This document shows, piece by piece, positions 6,695 to 14,237 of a DNA stretch of 27,188 bases. The notes beneath the pieces are model-generated. The model had not been told where the DNA came from. It saw only the letters and a program-made list of their open reading frames with translations, and did not search any database. Within the stretch, counting starts at the first letter, position 1; each line of letters starts with the position of its first letter. Both the position numbers and the translations under genes were made by a program. This DNA comes from a virus, in the IMG/VR virus record IMGVR_UViG_3300044644_000710, positions 1 through 27,188 of that record. One strand, written 5' to 3'.

Positions 6695-7125
6695 TACAAG
6701 CAAACGAATTACGAATTGGCAACATTGCAAAAGATAGAGGCGGTAAAATATTGAAAATTGACCGATTTTATGGAAACAAGATTGAATGCGACATTAAAGG
6801 TATGCCAGATAAAGACCCTGATACCGGAATCAAATTATATTATCATCCACTAACCGAACAGATTCAATTTCTTGAACCAATCCCACTCACCGAAGACTGG
6901 CTTTTGAAAATGCCTTGTGAAATTGGTGAATGGGATTCAGAAACAGAAATGTTTTACTTTGAAAAAAGTGAATTTATCATTGAAAAATTGAGCAATGGAT
7001 ACTTTGTTTTTCGCCCATATTCCACTTGTAATTTTGATGTTAAACTCAAATCGGTTCACCATTGGCAGAACCTTTACTTCGCATTGACCGGAACCGAATT
7101 AGAATTGAAAAATGAAAATAATTGA
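6691..7125 (+). CDS. Conserved phage hypothetical protein
   Basis: A 144-aa protein. The opening MIQANELRIGNIAKDRGGKI and the end VHHWQNLYFALTGTELEL are the two ends of a small protein family common in Bacteroidota phages and prophages, with no known function to my knowledge. The middle is acidic and beta-rich. It overlaps both neighbours (4 nt with the previous gene, 14 nt with the next), consistent with one operon. Confidence 0.65.
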   Translation: MIQANELRIGNIAKDRGGKILKIDRFYGNKIECDIKGMPDKDPDTGIKLYYHPLTEQIQFLEPIPLTEDWLLKMPCEIGEWDSETEMFYFEKSEFIIEKLSNGYFVFRPYSTCNFDVKLKSVHHWQNLYFALTGTELELKNENN

Positions 7126-7606
7126 ATTTAAAAACCACACATACCCTCACTTTCAATCAGAGGGTTTTGCGGCAAGATTTGCCTTTCCTGTTGCTGAAAT
7201 GCTCTGCAAAGGAAATGGTGTTGATGTTGGATGCATGAAGCCTGAATGGGCCTTTCCAAATGCGAAACCGATTGACATTGCATTTGATGACGGATTCCAT
7301 GCACTCAATTTGCCCGACAATCTGGATTACATATTCAGTAGTCATTGCCTTGAACATCTGGATAACTACGTGACGGCATTGGAGTACTGGCACAAACAAT
7401 TGAAACCAGGGGGAATACTGTTCCTGTATTTACCGGACATGAATAGTCAGGTCTATTGGAGACCTTGGCACAATAGAAAGCACATTCACTTTCTCTTTCC
7501 TGAATTGATGCGCCTGTATACTCAGGATTGTGGCCTATGGGAAAATGTCTTTGTGTCTGATACTGATTTAAATTCAAGTTTTTACTTTGTAGCTGAAAAG
7601 AAATAA
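7112..7606 (+). CDS. SAM-dependent methyltransferase, class I
   Basis: A 164-aa protein with a compact Rossmann methyltransferase. Motif I is reduced to GVDVGC (residues 36-41). The acidic strand is IDIAFDDG (54-61). The post-motif element is SSHCLEHLDN (76-85), and motif IV/V is LKPGGILFLYLPD (97-109), as in Methyltransf_11-type enzymes acting on small molecules, sugars or lipids. It is shorter than most (usually 200-250 aa), lacking extra substrate-binding domains. It is coupled by TAATG to the FkbM gene. The substrate is unknown; a sugar or the end of a glycan is a fair guess from context. Confidence 0.8.
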   Translation: MKIIEFKNHTYPHFQSEGFAARFAFPVAEMLCKGNGVDVGCMKPEWAFPNAKPIDIAFDDGFHALNLPDNLDYIFSSHCLEHLDNYVTALEYWHKQLKPGGILFLYLPDMNSQVYWRPWHNRKHIHFLFPELMRLYTQDCGLWENVFVSDTDLNSSFYFVAEKK

Positions 7607-8325
7607 TGGAAGTCCAATTAAAAGAGTTCAAGTTCGATGTTTATGGAGATCCAATTTTCTGGTTGGGCGTTGAAGCATGGGAACCGGAAACATTCGAGAT
7701 CGTAAAGCGATATGCCGATCAATCAAAGTCATTCATTGACATTGGTGCATGGAATGGAGTTGTCAGCCTTTACGCATCCCATTTGTTTAATAATGTGGTT
7801 GCTATTGAGCCGGATGTAATCGCATTTGAGAAGCTATCAAAAAACATTCAGTCAAATTCATGCCTCAATGTGACTTGTCGGAATGTGGCTATTTCAAACA
7901 CAAACGGAAGTTCAATATTGAACCTTTCCAACGCAGGGGATTCCATGAGCAGCTTGCTACCAAGAGATACACAATGGTTTCCTACGGTTGATTTCCAGGG
8001 TGTAGAAACCAAGAAATTCGAAACAATCATTAAAGGTTCAAGTGTTGAAATCGGCCTGATTAAAATGGACATTGAAGGAGGGGAGTTACTTGTTATTCCT
8101 GATATGTTGGAATACTTGGAGGCCCAAAAGACACCAATCTACATTTCATTTCATCCGTTCTGGTTTCCCGAAAATTCAAAAGAAACAAAAATTGAATATT
8201 TTGCATCAATGCTTTTCGGCATTTATCCAGTTGTTAGAGATGGGCAATTCAATGAGGTCACAAAGCAACAATTCATTGAAGGTATGCAGTCAAATTCATT
8301 CTCTTACGTTTTTGATACAAAATGA
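7606..8325 (+). CDS. FkbM-family methyltransferase
   Basis: A 239-aa class I methyltransferase. Motif I is FIDIGAWNGVVSLY (43-56), the acidic cofactor residues are AIEPD (66-70), and the FkbM hallmark is IKMDIEGGE (152-160). These enzymes O-methylate sugars and polyketides and are frequent in surface-polysaccharide gene clusters. It starts at the A of the preceding stop (TAATG) and overlaps the next gene by 4 nt. Placement between a methyltransferase and a GT2 enzyme supports a role in a methylated glycan. Confidence 0.88.
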   Translation: MEVQLKEFKFDVYGDPIFWLGVEAWEPETFEIVKRYADQSKSFIDIGAWNGVVSLYASHLFNNVVAIEPDVIAFEKLSKNIQSNSCLNVTCRNVAISNTNGSSILNLSNAGDSMSSLLPRDTQWFPTVDFQGVETKKFETIIKGSSVEIGLIKMDIEGGELLVIPDMLEYLEAQKTPIYISFHPFWFPENSKETKIEYFASMLFGIYPVVRDGQFNEVTKQQFIEGMQSNSFSYVFDTK

Positions 8326-8972
8326 AAACGGGCCTTTTAATAACCACCTTTAACCGTCCTGATTATTTGTCTCAATGTCTGGAATCGGTTTCCAATATTG
8401 CGTTCAATGGTGAACTTGAAATCCTTATTGTCGATGATGCTAGTACAGATCAGGAGACTATTGAATTGATAAATTCCTTTTGTGAAAAGTGGCCCAATGT
8501 TCGGAAGATGTTTTTACCAAAAAACAAAGGAATTGCAAACGCATTACGAATCGGATTCAATTATCTGTTTGCTTCCGGTTGCCACAATGTAATCAACCTT
8601 GATGCTGATGCGATTGTAAAGCCTGAATTTATTGATGTTTTGACCACTTTGAAAAACACATATCCGTTATACATCATTTCAGGATTTAACACGCAAACGG
8701 TTGATCTTGGAACTGGAAAGGTTCGGCATAGAACCCTTTCAATTTATCAGGATCATTGCACAAAGGAATCCATTGGTGGCATCAATATGCTCATTGATCA
8801 GAAACAGTATAAAACCATTGTTTTGCCGTCTTTACAAAAAACTGGACATTGGGATTGGAACGTCTGTAAAATGGTCAAAGAGTTTATTGTTTCAACTCCG
8901 TCCGTTGTTCAGCACATCGGAATTCAAAAGGGATTAAACATGAATAACCCTGATGTAGCTTTTGATTTTTAG
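8322..8972 (+). CDS. Family 2 glycosyltransferase
   Basis: A 216-aa classic GT2 enzyme: LLITTFNRPDYLSQCLESV at residues 5-23, VDDAST (37-42), and INLDADAIV (91-99) holding the metal-binding DxD-type motif. Further on, WDW (in GHWDWNVCK) may supply the catalytic acidic residue. It is single-domain with no membrane segment, so it is probably cytoplasmic. ATGA overlap with the FkbM gene; 3 nt before the next gene. Sugar specificity cannot be read. Confidence 0.88.
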   Translation: MKTGLLITTFNRPDYLSQCLESVSNIAFNGELEILIVDDASTDQETIELINSFCEKWPNVRKMFLPKNKGIANALRIGFNYLFASGCHNVINLDADAIVKPEFIDVLTTLKNTYPLYIISGFNTQTVDLGTGKVRHRTLSIYQDHCTKESIGGINMLIDQKQYKTIVLPSLQKTGHWDWNVCKMVKEFIVSTPSVVQHIGIQKGLNMNNPDVAFDF

Positions 8973-8975
8973 CCT

Positions 8976-9674
8976 ATGGCAGTCGTTATTTTACAACCAC
9001 ACGGGTTGGGAGATCACATTTTCTGCATAAGTCTTGCCCATCAAATTGCAGACAGGCAGGAAATCATTTGGCCCGTACTGGATCACTTTCTTCCCGGACT
9101 TCGTTTTGCATATCCTCAAATAAATTGGGTTCGTGTTGGCTCACTTGGTCGGCAGATTGAAGAATTTAAACGTATTGGATTCATAAGAGGTCATACAATC
9201 GTTCCAATTCGTTGGGCTGATCAACTTACCAAAGTAGTTTATAAGGATTGTATGAGGTCCAAATATGACCTTTATGGATTAGACTGGAATACCTGGAATC
9301 ATTTCACATTCAAAAGGAATCATGAGAAAGAATCACAACTGTTTTCGGATGTCTTAAAGTTGCAATTGGATGAACCATTCCGGTTGATTAATCGCAGGTT
9401 CACAAGCTTGGAATCCAAATCGGTTAATATTCCAGATAGCAAAGAAATCCGCAATGTTGAGATGCAATCAATTAAAGGGTTCAGCTTGTTTGACTGGTCA
9501 AGAGTTATTTCAAGAGCATCCGAGATTCACACGGTCGGAACGTCAATCAATTACATTATTGAACTCTTGTCGATTCAGGCTGAAGAAGTCGTGCTTTACA
9601 AAAGATTGCCCGATGAGAATCATTATCAGAATTATGATTACATCCTAAAACGGCATCAATACATTTACACATAA
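8976..9674 (+). CDS. GT-B-like (heptosyltransferase-like) glycosyltransferase
   Basis: A 232-aa protein. The N-terminal LQPHGLGDHIFCISL (residues 6-20) is a GT9/ADP-heptose transferase-style G-LGD loop. FDWSRVISRASEIHTVGTSI (172-191) resembles the C-terminal nucleotide-sugar site, with a late Ser/Thr-rich TS pair and E196. It is shorter than true heptosyltransferases (about 320-350 aa), so it may be a minimised relative or act on a different substrate. It is the last gene of the cassette and is followed by a strong terminator. Confidence 0.65.
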   Translation: MAVVILQPHGLGDHIFCISLAHQIADRQEIIWPVLDHFLPGLRFAYPQINWVRVGSLGRQIEEFKRIGFIRGHTIVPIRWADQLTKVVYKDCMRSKYDLYGLDWNTWNHFTFKRNHEKESQLFSDVLKLQLDEPFRLINRRFTSLESKSVNIPDSKEIRNVEMQSIKGFSLFDWSRVISRASEIHTVGTSINYIIELLSIQAEEVVLYKRLPDENHYQNYDYILKRHQYIYT

Positions 9675-9699
9675 AGAACCATGTTTAGAACGAAGAAAG

Positions 9700-9726
9700 G
9701 CCGGATTATTTTAGTCCGGCTTTTTT
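9700..9726 (+). terminator. Intrinsic terminator of the glycan cassette
   Basis: GCCGGA (9700-9705) pairs with TCCGGC (9715-9720), and the stem can extend inward by three more pairs to a 3-nt loop. It is followed by T6. The opposite-strand gene ends in the same T run (stop at 9725-9727), so the two units converge here. Confidence 0.85.
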
Positions 9727-10777
9727 ATGGCCTCCTTCCAGTTGTCGCAATCATGGCCTGATCTTCACAGTCAAAACACAAACCTTCAGCACCTAGGTTC
9801 AACTGTTCAGCCCAATTATCAATGGCATCTTTGAACTTCTCTTCAAAGGTCACAAGGCTGCGTTCTGTGCGCTCTGTGTTTGACTGAGTGAAGTAATTGA
9901 CACGGTTAGACCCTAACTTAAAACGGAGAGTCTGTGCGGCCAGTAAATTGCCCCATGATTCTAAAAGGAACTCCCTTTGTCCGCAGATGAATGAATCCAA
10001 TGAGCAGAGCAGTTCAGCATCCCAATAGATAGCTGATTGACTGAAGTCATTGTTCCACAATTCACCTAAACCGTAGTTCAGAGGGGCAGTAACCGGAAAG
10101 ATGTTGTAACCGGATGTATTCAACCATGAATAATAACGGCTTGCACATTGGGCATCCATACCTTGCCAGTTCCACGAGCCGTTATCAATGAATTGACCTG
10201 TCAGCGTTGGCAGGTTTGTGCAATCCACTAGCATGGCAATGTTGATTTTGTCGAATACCAACCCGAAGGTTTGACCAATGTTGATTGTGTTTGCCCCTGG
10301 TTGAACAGTCACGGTTGTTTCCCAAAGGACAGTACCATCCTGACATTGAAATATCTTGATCGGCACATTAGCAACTGCAACTGCACCTGAATTGTAGATG
10401 TAGGCTTTCTTGATTCTCAGTCCGGCATACTTTGACCCTGCGATTGATGTGAATACACCTTTGAATATGGCTTCTTCAGGAACTGGATTGATTTGTTGCC
10501 ATTGTTGGACGAATAGTCTGGATGTCTGGAAAAGAACCTGATCCAATCTTGCCCCTGCAAAGTCCTTCAATGCCTTCTGCACACTTGTCTTCAGTTCAAG
10601 ATATGCAGTCTGTTGGATGTCCTTCCAGACCTGCGAGAAGGTCACCTGATCACTCGATGCAACCTTGTCGATTAGTTCAGTTGACATACCAGGATACTGA
10701 TTAATGTACACACCAGATTCTGGTTCGGTGGTTGAGCAACCCCGTAAACCGATATAATCAAGAAGGCAAGTATTCAT
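9725..10777 (-). CDS. Cys-rich phage structural protein
   Basis: A 350-aa protein, function not recognised with certainty. The N-terminus has C-x9-C in a CLLDYIGLRGCSTTEP context, followed by GVYINQYPGMS, an opening I associate with Bacteroidota phage virion proteins. The middle (about 115-190) is beta-rich (LRIKKAYIYNSGAVAVANVPIKIFQ). Further Cys residues are spread through the C-terminal half, ending in CFDCED. It follows the portal and MuF genes in transcription order, so an adaptor, decoration or neck role is possible. The HNH gene has inserted between it and the MuF gene. Confidence 0.6.
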   Translation of the reverse strand: MNTCLLDYIGLRGCSTTEPESGVYINQYPGMSTELIDKVASSDQVTFSQVWKDIQQTAYLELKTSVQKALKDFAGARLDQVLFQTSRLFVQQWQQINPVPEEAIFKGVFTSIAGSKYAGLRIKKAYIYNSGAVAVANVPIKIFQCQDGTVLWETTVTVQPGANTINIGQTFGLVFDKINIAMLVDCTNLPTLTGQFIDNGSWNWQGMDAQCASRYYSWLNTSGYNIFPVTAPLNYGLGELWNNDFSQSAIYWDAELLCSLDSFICGQREFLLESWGNLLAAQTLRFKLGSNRVNYFTQSNTERTERSLVTFEEKFKDAIDNWAEQLNLGAEGLCFDCEDQAMIATTGRRP

Positions 10778-10787
10778 GGTTCAATTT

Positions 10788-10819
10788 TTTGTAAAAATAC
10801 AGCAATTTTTGTATCTTTG
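10788..10819 (+). promoter_or_regulatory. Bacteroidota promoter for HNH leader 2
   Basis: TTTG at 10788-10791, a 20-nt spacer, TATCTTTG at 10812-10819. The -7 box is identical to that of the other HNH unit. It lies just outside the divergent structural gene, whose ATG is at 10775-10777. Confidence 0.8.
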
Positions 10820-10822
10820 AAC

Positions 10823-10918
10823 TGTTGCGGAGTAGAGGCCAAAACAAAGAAATTGGTTTTTTAACCTTTAAGCCTGGCGAACGGTCCTCTACCCGTTTTG
10901 CCGGGCTTTTAAATTTTT
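10823..10918 (+). ncRNA. HNH-leader RNA, copy 2, predicted kissing loop
   Basis: Same layout as 116-223. SL1: TGTT (10823-10826) / AACA (10843-10846) and GG (10829-10830) / CC (10839-10840) around a 2x2 internal loop, capped by a loop holding GTAGAGG (10832-10838). SL2: GGTT (10855-10858) / AACC (10863-10866), loop TTTT. SL3: 10871-10884 pairs with 10893-10907 (14 pairs, one bulged T), loop TCCTCTAC (10885-10892). CCTCTAC (10886-10892) is the exact reverse complement of GTAGAGG in SL1. Relative to copy 1 the kissing 7-mers and much of the stems changed while complementarity was kept, for example the last pair of AACGR/YCGTT is A-T in one copy and G-C in the other. The run TTTTAAATTTTT then leads directly into the ATG. 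SL1 is weaker here than in copy 1, and its first bases lie at the likely transcription start. Confidence 0.7.
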
Positions 10919-11554
10919 ATGCAAGTAGATTATAGAAAAGAATTAAGAAGAATTGAACGAGAAAAAAACAAAGTTGAAATTGAATCATTGCCCGGTGAAA
11001 TCTGGAAAGATGTAGTTGGTCTTGAAGATTCTTACATGGTCAGTAATCTTGGAAGGGTGAAATCAAAGGAAAGAACTATTCAGCAAATTAGTAGATGGGG
11101 CAGTGAAATGAAAAAGCCTTATCCTGAAAAAATAATAGTCCCTTCTTCCAATCGTGCTTATTTAATTATTGGATTAAGCAAAAGTAAAAAATTGACAGTT
11201 CACAGGCTGGTTGCTACACATTTTATTCCAAACCCAGAAAACAAGCCAGAAATAAACCATATTAATGGGATTAAATTTGACAATAGGGTAGAAAATTTAG
11301 AATGGGTTACGAGGTCAGAAAATACAATTCATGGATTTAAAACTGGACTAATAAAAACAAAAAAAGGTTCTGAAAGAAAAGATAGTACGCCAATATCTCA
11401 ATTTGATTTAGATGGAAATTGGATAAGAGATTGGGAATCTCAAAGACAAGTTCAAAGAGAAACTGGTTTGAGGCAAGGCAACATAAACCACGTTTTAAAA
11501 GGAAGATGCAAAAAAGCACATGGGTTTTTATGGAAATACAAAGAATCTATTTAA
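10919..11554 (+). CDS. Free-standing HNH homing endonuclease, second copy
   Basis: A 211-aa paralogue of the HNH protein at 227-793. A basic helical extension (residues 1-23, KELRRIEREKNK) precedes NUMOD4 (27-49, IWKDVVG ... YMVSNLGRVKS). The HNH_3 core spans 91-139: H95 in VHRLVATHF, NHINGIKFDNRVENLEW at 113-129, and ENTIHG. The C-terminal NUMOD1-like module starts at about 158 (SQFD, GNW, GNINHVLKG, HGFLW). The ATG is immediately downstream of the structured leader without a Shine-Dalgarno sequence. Its stop overlaps the stop of the opposing MuF gene: the ORFs share 8 nt tail to tail. It has no terminator of its own that I can see. Confidence 0.92.
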   Translation: MQVDYRKELRRIEREKNKVEIESLPGEIWKDVVGLEDSYMVSNLGRVKSKERTIQQISRWGSEMKKPYPEKIIVPSSNRAYLIIGLSKSKKLTVHRLVATHFIPNPENKPEINHINGIKFDNRVENLEWVTRSENTIHGFKTGLIKTKKGSERKDSTPISQFDLDGNWIRDWESQRQVQRETGLRQGNINHVLKGRCKKAHGFLWKYKESI

Positions 11555-12413
11555 GACCGGTTATTCCATTTTTACCTGCAACGGTGTATTGTAATTTGGT
11601 GACCGGGTAAATTGTGTGTCTACAATTCCAGCCACCAGCGAAGGAAAATATAGTTGATTTTGTGGTTCCTGCTTTGCGACCATTCCAGTTTCCAAGATTA
11701 GCCCAGTTTTCAACTTCGGACTTTTTGAAGTATCTGCCATGTCTCGCTTTGCAAAAAGACCGAGTATCTTTAATGGCCGTACCGGAATAGAAAAAAAACT
11801 GAAGATTTAAGTCTTCGGCAATAGTTTCTACATACTGTCTGGAAAAGGTCATCACAGAATCATTTGTGACGGTTGTTATGTATCTGTTCAGGTATGCCTT
11901 TTCAGCATCCGTGCCTTCTATGAACTCTTTAAGGGTCTTCTGAAGCAATGTGCGATTAGTAGTTCCTGATGCATTGGCCTTCAACGTTTCTTGTATGGCA
12001 TTAGCAAAGTTATTCCTGATGCCTGAACCAAGAAGCATATCCTTTGTGATCTCGACATTGGCTTTGAGGATTTCCTGGTACAACACTTCTTTCGCATTGA
12101 ACCCGTCAATCAGTTCACTAAAGTAGAGGTCAGATAGTTTCTTGAGGTCTTTGAACCCATCCAGAACCCGACCAACTTCTTTGACATATTCCGGGTTGGT
12201 GACAATGACATTGGTCAATTGTGTTTTCAGGCCGATGATGGCCCTGATGTTTGCGGCCCTTTTCTTGGGGTCAAGTGGCAGGTCATTAGTCAGTTCAATA
12301 ACTTGATCGGATAATCCCTTGAATATATCAGGCAGTCGGGAGTTCATGCCCTCTTCCAGTTCAGCCTGAAGAGTCTGAATCCGTTTGATTATCTCAAGTT
12401 GCTTGTCGGTCAT
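11547..12413 (-). CDS. MuF-like minor head morphogenesis protein
   Basis: A 288-aa protein with a helical N-terminal two thirds and a C-terminal MuF-type domain. The segment from about residue 205 (FFYSGTAIKDTRSFCKARHG) to 265 (SFAGGWNCRHTIYPV) shows the typical D-R-C ... GG-NCRH-P pattern. MuF proteins sit in the head next to the portal and are made from the gene after it. Here the start overlaps the portal stop (TAATG). The C-terminus after the MuF domain is short (TKLQYTVAGKNGITGLK), and its stop is overlapped by the inserted HNH gene. No toxin domain is fused. Confidence 0.8.
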   Translation of the reverse strand: MTDKQLEIIKRIQTLQAELEEGMNSRLPDIFKGLSDQVIELTNDLPLDPKKRAANIRAIIGLKTQLTNVIVTNPEYVKEVGRVLDGFKDLKKLSDLYFSELIDGFNAKEVLYQEILKANVEITKDMLLGSGIRNNFANAIQETLKANASGTTNRTLLQKTLKEFIEGTDAEKAYLNRYITTVTNDSVMTFSRQYVETIAEDLNLQFFFYSGTAIKDTRSFCKARHGRYFKKSEVENWANLGNWNGRKAGTTKSTIFSFAGGWNCRHTIYPVTKLQYTVAGKNGITGLK

Positions 12414-14233
12414 TATTCAGGCATCAAAGTAACCAATCCGGCTTTGATCTCTTTTTGTTTAGCGATTGCCATTGCCTTGACATCGGCTCGTTGCTTTGGC
12501 CTTGCCTCATTGATCCAGTCCATATCGGCCTCTATCAACTCCGTGACAAAGGCATTTAGGTAGGCAGATGTGATGTAGTCAAGTTCAGTACAACCCATTG
12601 AATCCTTCAAAATCAACTTCTCCTCGGTGGTCATGTAAGGCAATGGATCAATGGCCGTTTTGATTTTCAGCACCTTTAACTGATAGCTATTTTCACCGAA
12701 TACCTTCTCTGTATATTGAGCAGTTAGGCCCATTGTAATGATTGGGTCAAACTGGTTTCTGATGGCCTCAGAAAGGTTAGTAGAAAGGACGGATGTAGTC
12801 AAGACATCATAGTCTGATGGGATTACTACCTTCGGCTTATTGGCCTCGATCTGATCCAATGTCAAGAGCCTTGACTCTATTTCCGTCCGGTATCGTTGAA
12901 GGAATATAGCAAAGGATATTTCTTCGATTAGATAACCAAGGTGAACGGCAACCTGAAAAAAGAAGGTGTTTAATTCCTTCCGGTCGTATTGCTTCGCAAC
13001 TCCAGATTGAGCCGCAGGTACATTGGCTAACAGTTCAATTCCAATCGCTTGAAAGCCTCGGTAGATGTCATCATCAATGTCTTTCTTTTGGGCTTCAAGT
13101 GCGGCAATGTCGAGCTGAATATATCCGGCAGGTGGGCCAGTTGGATACTGGACATCTGGATTGGTTGCGTTCTTCTTCTGAAGATTTATTTCGATGGAGG
13201 CAAATGGTGAACCCTCTGAACCCAGTCCGTTTCCGTTACAGCTACCGCAAGTCCTTTGTGTGTTATCCTTTCCAGATAACAAGCCTGATCCGTTACAGGT
13301 CTTGCATGGGCTGTTTTTATAACGCCAGAAGATCGGATTCGAATGAAGGGCTTTATTAACCAACAAATCATCATTGGTAAACAAGGCATCATTCCATGCA
13401 GGAAGGCAAGGAGTAAGGATTGAATCATAAACGATTTGACCATCTTCAATTTCACAGATAACCGATCCAACCGAATAGATTGGATATTGCAGGAATTGAT
13501 AAGGTGCAATGAATGTATCAAATACATCCTCGCTTCCGTTGTACGGTCTGATTTGACGAACCAGAACCAGACCTTCCATTGAAACGGCAAGGAACTGGTC
13601 ATACTTCCGTTGAACCTTGTCACCGTCCTTGTTTTCGTACTGATCCAGTTTGAAAATGATTCCACCGTCAGCCTTGTAGACGATGTGATCCTCTTCAAAT
13701 ACTTGCGGATATGGTTTCTCCCAGTTGATGAACTGTTCGTTGCCCGGTGTTGGGTCTTCAATCCAAGATTCCAGATCAGGCCCGACAAACACCACCGAGT
13801 TTGGGTTCTCCAGGTATTTGGAAAGGCCCAATGAGAAAGTCCATGTTTCGATTGAACCAAACTTTGGCAAGTTCTCCAAACAATACTTTGAAGGTAGCCC
13901 TTTCGGGTTGCTTTCACTTATCCCGATGTCTGCAAAGTCATTCTTAAAAATGATCTTGAAATCATCCGCTTGCTGAATCTTTTGCAGAGTCGTATAAACC
14001 CTTCCGGTTGCCGTTCTCGTCTTGGGTTGCCACCGTTCCTTCCGGTAGATTTTCATCCAATCCTGCTCACCCGGATGCTGCACACGCAGCAACTTCTTCG
14101 GGTAATCTTCGTCAAAGTGCGGCTCAAGTTCATCCGCAATCTCACGGATGTCATGGATGTACTCTGATTGCCCCTCTCTAATTTTATCCTTAGAAAGGAG
14201 TTTGATAATGCCCAAAAGAAGTTGCTCGTTCAC
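12413..14233 (-). CDS. Putative portal protein with zinc-ribbon insertion
   Basis: A 606-aa protein. Its size, the position before a MuF gene, and the C-terminal helical block (AQSGVAKQYDRKELNTFFFQVAVHLGYLIEEI, residues 408-439, split by short loops) match dodecameric portal proteins. These form the DNA entry channel and bind terminase. The start is a GTG 4 nt after the previous stop. Unusually, residues 310-336 contain two CxxCxGxG units (CKTCNGSG at 310-317 and CGSCNGNG at 329-336), a DnaJ-type zinc ribbon in the middle of the protein. No J domain or other chaperone part is present, so this is not a DnaJ. I do not know this insertion as a general portal feature. Portal call likely but not proved; a bulky structural adaptor is the alternative. 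Confidence 0.7.
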   Translation of the reverse strand: MNEQLLLGIIKLLSKDKIREGQSEYIHDIREIADELEPHFDEDYPKKLLRVQHPGEQDWMKIYRKERWQPKTRTATGRVYTTLQKIQQADDFKIIFKNDFADIGISESNPKGLPSKYCLENLPKFGSIETWTFSLGLSKYLENPNSVVFVGPDLESWIEDPTPGNEQFINWEKPYPQVFEEDHIVYKADGGIIFKLDQYENKDGDKVQRKYDQFLAVSMEGLVLVRQIRPYNGSEDVFDTFIAPYQFLQYPIYSVGSVICEIEDGQIVYDSILTPCLPAWNDALFTNDDLLVNKALHSNPIFWRYKNSPCKTCNGSGLLSGKDNTQRTCGSCNGNGLGSEGSPFASIEINLQKKNATNPDVQYPTGPPAGYIQLDIAALEAQKKDIDDDIYRGFQAIGIELLANVPAAQSGVAKQYDRKELNTFFFQVAVHLGYLIEEISFAIFLQRYRTEIESRLLTLDQIEANKPKVVIPSDYDVLTTSVLSTNLSEAIRNQFDPIITMGLTAQYTEKVFGENSYQLKVLKIKTAIDPLPYMTTEEKLILKDSMGCTELDYITSAYLNAFVTELIEADMDWINEARPKQRADVKAMAIAKQKEIKAGLVTLMPE

Positions 14234-14237
14234 GTTA

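Noticed and set aside
9681-9761. A 26-aa basic, hydrophobic peptide (MFRTKKGRIILV...)
   Set aside because: It runs straight through the terminator hairpin and into the opposite structural gene; no sign of selection for coding.
13225-13305. DnaJ chaperone suggested by two CxxCxGxG motifs
   Set aside because: There is no J domain or DnaJ C-terminal domain. The rest of the protein and its neighbours fit a portal, so only the zinc ribbon is reported.
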